From Polaromonas sp. (lineage in GTDB: Bacteria > Pseudomonadota > Gammaproteobacteria > Burkholderiales > Burkholderiaceae_C): 8,080 nucleotides of DNA. Location: positions 1 through 8,080 of the forward strand of contig JABMMH010000323.1 of assembly GCA_013205645.1 (NCBI GenBank), read 5' to 3'. Shown piece by piece: positions 6,079 to 8,080 of the stretch. The notes below the pieces were generated by a model. It made no database searches, was not told the DNA's origin, and saw nothing but the letters and a program-made list of their open reading frames with translations. A program made the position numbers and the translations under genes. The first letter of the stretch is position 1; every line of letters starts with the position of its first letter.

Positions 6079-6789
6079 TCAGGCCGCAGCGTCTTTTTCT
6101 TCTTTGCGCGAGCGGCTCAGCAACTTGCCCAAGGCCACCACCAACAAGGCCCCGATAACGCCACCAATCTTAACCGTCTGCTCGCTGACAGCACCCACGT
6201 AAGTGGCCACCGCAGGGTCAGTCAGCATCATTTCGCCAGCTAAGAAACCGAGCAATGCCGCACCAAAGGTGATGATGATGGGGAAGCGGTCCATCAGCTT
6301 CAAGACCAACTGGCTGCCCCAGATGATGATCGGAATGCTGACCAGCAGGCCAAAAATAACCAACGGCATTTGGTGCTGGCTGCCAGCGCTGGTGGCAACA
6401 CCGGCGATGGCGATCACGTTGTCGACGCTCATCACCAAGTCGGCAATGATGACCGTCTTGACAGCAGCCCAAAGCTTGTCACTGCCTTGAATATTGGAGT
6501 GGCTGTCGTCCTCCGGCATCAGCAGCTTGACGCCGATCCACAGCAGCAAAATAGCACCGACCAGTTTCAAGAACGGGATGGCCAGCAGCGTCAGGGCAAA
6601 GGCAATCAAAATCACCCGCAGCACGATGGCACCGGCGGTGCCCCACAGAATGCCCTTGGTTCGCTGGTGATCTGGCAACTTGCGGCAAGCCAGTGCGATG
6701 ACAACTGCATTGTCACCGCCCAGCAAAATGTCGATCATGATGATTTGTCCGACGGCGAACCAAAATTGGGCTGTTAGAAATTCTTCCAC
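6079..6789 (-). CDS. TerC family integral membrane protein (YjbE-like)
   Basis: A 236-residue inner-membrane protein with about seven hydrophobic segments. The two halves carry the acidic membrane motifs of the TerC family, MIDILLGGDNAVVIAL (18-33, Asp20 and Asp26) and IADLVMSVDNVIAIA (115-129, Asp117 and Asp123), which are related by internal duplication. Length and motif wording match the YjbE-type subgroup; TerC proteins are linked to tellurite resistance and to metal, notably manganese, export or metalation of exported enzymes. The hydrophilic loop at about 91-105 (PEDDSHSN) separates the halves, and the C-terminus is a charged tail (SRSRKEEKD). The start is a GTG at 6789 preceded by a purine-rich but weak GAGAAAG; no other start fits the first membrane helix. 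It is the first gene after the sucCD terminator and is likely transcribed alone. The leader is too short for a yybP-ykoY manganese riboswitch. Exact substrate unknown. Confidence 0.9.
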   Translation of the reverse strand: MEEFLTAQFWFAVGQIIMIDILLGGDNAVVIALACRKLPDHQRTKGILWGTAGAIVLRVILIAFALTLLAIPFLKLVGAILLLWIGVKLLMPEDDSHSNIQGSDKLWAAVKTVIIADLVMSVDNVIAIAGVATSAGSQHQMPLVIFGLLVSIPIIIWGSQLVLKLMDRFPIIITFGAALLGFLAGEMMLTDPAVATYVGAVSEQTVKIGGVIGALLVVALGKLLSRSRKEEKDAAA

Positions 6790-6820
6790 GGTATTCTTTC
6801 TCTATCTAAATGTCTGAGAC

Positions 6821-6865
6821 CAAAAACAACAAAGCCGGATTGTCCTTCAGGAAATCCGGCTTTGT
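6821..6865 (-). terminator. Strong Rho-independent terminator of the suc operon
   Basis: Perfect 13-bp stem, acaaagccggatt (6829-6841) and aatccggctttgt (6853-6865), with an 11-nt loop that can close further by tcc/gga. On the minus strand it is followed by TGTTTTTGG, five T residues at 6822-6826. It begins 47 nt after the sucD stop and lies about 40 nt before the terC start, so the terC promoter must overlap or lie just after it. Confidence 0.9.
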
Positions 6866-6912
6866 CATGTGGATAACCCCCGTCAGAGGCTATTCAATGC
6901 GCATGGCGTTGC

Positions 6913-7806
6913 TCAGAGCAACGCTTTCAGCAGCTTGGCCATCTCAGATGGGTTGCGCGTGACCGTGAAGCCGCAGGCTTCCATGATCGCCAGCTTGGCG
7001 TCCGCCGTGTCGGCACCGCCAGAGATCAACGCACCGGCGTGACCCATGCGCTTGCCAGCCGGAGCCGTCACACCAGCGATGAAGCCAACGATAGGCTTCT
7101 TCATGTTGGCCTTGCACCACAGAGCCGCTTCGGCTTCGTCCGGACCGCCGATTTCGCCAATCATGATGACGGCGTCGGTGTCCGGGTCGTCATTGAATGC
7201 GCGCATCACGTCGATGTGCTTCAAGCCATTGATCGGGTCACCACCAATGCCGACGGCGCTGGACTGGCCCAGACCGATTTCGGTCAACTGAGCCACCGCT
7301 TCGTAAGTCAAAGTGCCAGAGCGCGAAACCACACCAATGCGGCCCTTGCGGTGGATGTGACCGGGCATGATGCCGATTTTGATTTCGTCAGGCGTGATCA
7401 GACCGGGGCAGTTGGGGCCCAGCAGCAGCGTGCGCTTGCCGCCAGCGGCTTCTTTGGCTTTCATGCGGTTGCGCACTTCGAGCATGTCGCGGACTGGGAT
7501 GCCTTCGGTGATGCAAATGGCCAGGTCGAGATTGGCTTCAACAGCTTCCCAGATGGCAGCAGCAGCGCCTGCAGGCGGCACGTAAATCACCGACACCGTG
7601 GCGCCTGTGGCGTTGGCGGCCTCAGAGACGTTGGCGTAAATCGGGATGCCTTCGAAATCTTCGCCGGCCTTCTTCGGGTTCACACCTGCCACGAAGGCAT
7701 TGCGGCCGTTCGCGTACTCGCGGCACATGCGCGTGTGGAACTGACCGGTCTTGCCGGTGATGCCTTGGGTGATGACTTTGGTGTCTTTATTGATGTAGAT
7801 CGACAT
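6913..7806 (-). CDS. sucD: Succinyl-CoA ligase (ADP/GDP-forming), alpha subunit
   Basis: Subunit that binds CoA and carries the phosphohistidine of succinyl-CoA synthetase, the TCA-cycle enzyme that turns succinyl-CoA into succinate with formation of ATP or GTP in the cytoplasm. At 297 residues it is full length. An N-terminal Rossmann CoA-binding domain has QGITGKTGQFHT (14-25) and GVNPKKAG (41-48). GPNCPG (130-135) and the ligase domain with SRSGTLTYEA (161-170) and GIGGDPING (186-194) follow. His256 in KRMGHAGALISGG is the active-site phosphohistidine. The ATG at 7806 has AAGGA 8 nt upstream. It lies 18 nt after sucC, the usual operon pair that forms the alpha/beta enzyme, and ends before a strong terminator. 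All key residues are intact. Confidence 0.98.
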   Translation of the reverse strand: MSIYINKDTKVITQGITGKTGQFHTRMCREYANGRNAFVAGVNPKKAGEDFEGIPIYANVSEAANATGATVSVIYVPPAGAAAAIWEAVEANLDLAICITEGIPVRDMLEVRNRMKAKEAAGGKRTLLLGPNCPGLITPDEIKIGIMPGHIHRKGRIGVVSRSGTLTYEAVAQLTEIGLGQSSAVGIGGDPINGLKHIDVMRAFNDDPDTDAVIMIGEIGGPDEAEAALWCKANMKKPIVGFIAGVTAPAGKRMGHAGALISGGADTADAKLAIMEACGFTVTRNPSEMAKLLKALL

Positions 7807-7814
7807 GGTGTTTT

Positions 7815-7819
7815 TCCTT
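7815..7819 (-). promoter_or_regulatory. Shine-Dalgarno sequence of sucD
   Basis: AAGGA on the minus strand, 8 nt before the sucD ATG and inside the 18-nt sucC-sucD spacer; it supports the chosen start and independent loading of ribosomes on sucD. Confidence 0.75.
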
Positions 7820-7824
7820 CGGCT

Positions 7825-8080
7825 TTAGGCTTTGGCGCTGACGGCTTTAACGGCGGCTTGCGCAGCGTCGGCCATGGTGTCAGCGGCGATGATGGGCAGG
7901 CCCGACTCGGCCAGCATTTTCTTGCCGAGGTCTTCGTTGGTGCCCTTCATGCGCACGACCAGCGGAACCGACAGGTTGACGGCTTTACAAGCGGCAATGA
8001 CGCCGTCGGCAATGGTGGCGCACTTCATGATGCCGCCGAAGATGTTGACCATGATGCCCTTGACTTCCGGGTTCTTGAGC
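7825..8080 (-). CDS. sucC: Succinyl-CoA ligase, beta subunit (C-terminal part, cut by the window edge)
   Basis: The last 84 codons of the nucleotide-binding beta subunit of succinyl-CoA synthetase; the rest of the gene lies beyond the right edge. The frame stays open to the edge (LKNPEVKGIMVNIFGGIMKC), so the internal Met at 8052 is not the start. VNIFGGIMKC followed by IADGVIAA is the signature of the C-terminal CoA-ligase domain of SucC, and VVRMKGTNEDLGKKMLAESG is the conserved stretch near the end of the chain. Stop is TAA. It precedes sucD by 18 nt as the first visible gene of the operon. Confidence 0.96.
   Translation of the reverse strand, partial: LKNPEVKGIMVNIFGGIMKCATIADGVIAACKAVNLSVPLVVRMKGTNEDLGKKMLAESGLPIIAADTMADAAQAAVKAVSAKA

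Noticed and set aside
6866..6912. Looked for a small gene or RNA between sucD and its terminator
   Set aside because: Only 47 nt with no further inverted repeat or start codon and ribosome-binding site combination; it is a plain 3' untranslated region.
1..8080. Looked for mobile elements, attachment sites, CRISPR repeats and tRNA genes
   Set aside because: No direct repeat series, transposase or integrase motif, or tRNA cloverleaf was seen; gene order and codon style look uniformly chromosomal.

Overview
The window looks like ordinary chromosomal DNA from a beta-proteobacterium, most likely order Burkholderiales and probably Comamonadaceae or a close relative. This inference rests on GC-rich codon use, protein families typical of that group, and the order sucC-sucD-terC-pilin-pilin glycosyltransferase, which I recall from Burkholderiales genomes. 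I could not run a database search, so the taxonomic call is an inference. I see no insertion sequence, phage gene, CRISPR array, tRNA or rRNA.

Layout. Positions 1-1916 (+ strand) hold the 3' seven-eighths or so of a catalase-peroxidase gene (katG), closed by two hairpins, the second an excellent intrinsic terminator. Every other gene is on the minus strand and converges on katG. Read in the direction of transcription from the right edge, these are: the 3' end of sucC and the whole of sucD (succinyl-CoA ligase, TCA cycle) with a strong terminator; a TerC/YjbE-type membrane protein with its own hairpin; a type IV major pilin; a PglL/TfpO-type pilin O-oligosaccharyltransferase starting 21 nt after the pilin stop; a small DUF4337-like membrane protein; and, 14 nt after it, a signal-peptide-bearing protein of the actin-like phosphatase superfamily (Ppx/GppA, with NTPDase-like motifs).

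How the genes work together. sucCD is a housekeeping pair. The pilin and the transferase form a functional couple: a pilin subunit and the membrane enzyme expected to attach a glycan to it. The DUF4337-like gene and the exported Ppx-like gene are arranged as a two-gene operon of unknown role. This is the least understood part of the window, because an ASKHA-fold phosphohydrolase outside the cytoplasm would have to act on extracytoplasmic nucleotides or phosphates. KatG handles peroxide and is transcribed independently.

Novelty. I do not see a clearly new multi-gene defence or mobile system. The points that deserve a second look are the exported NTPDase/Ppx-like protein with six cysteines, its partner with a histidine-rich N-terminus, and the tight in-frame junction between the pilin and its presumed glycosyltransferase.
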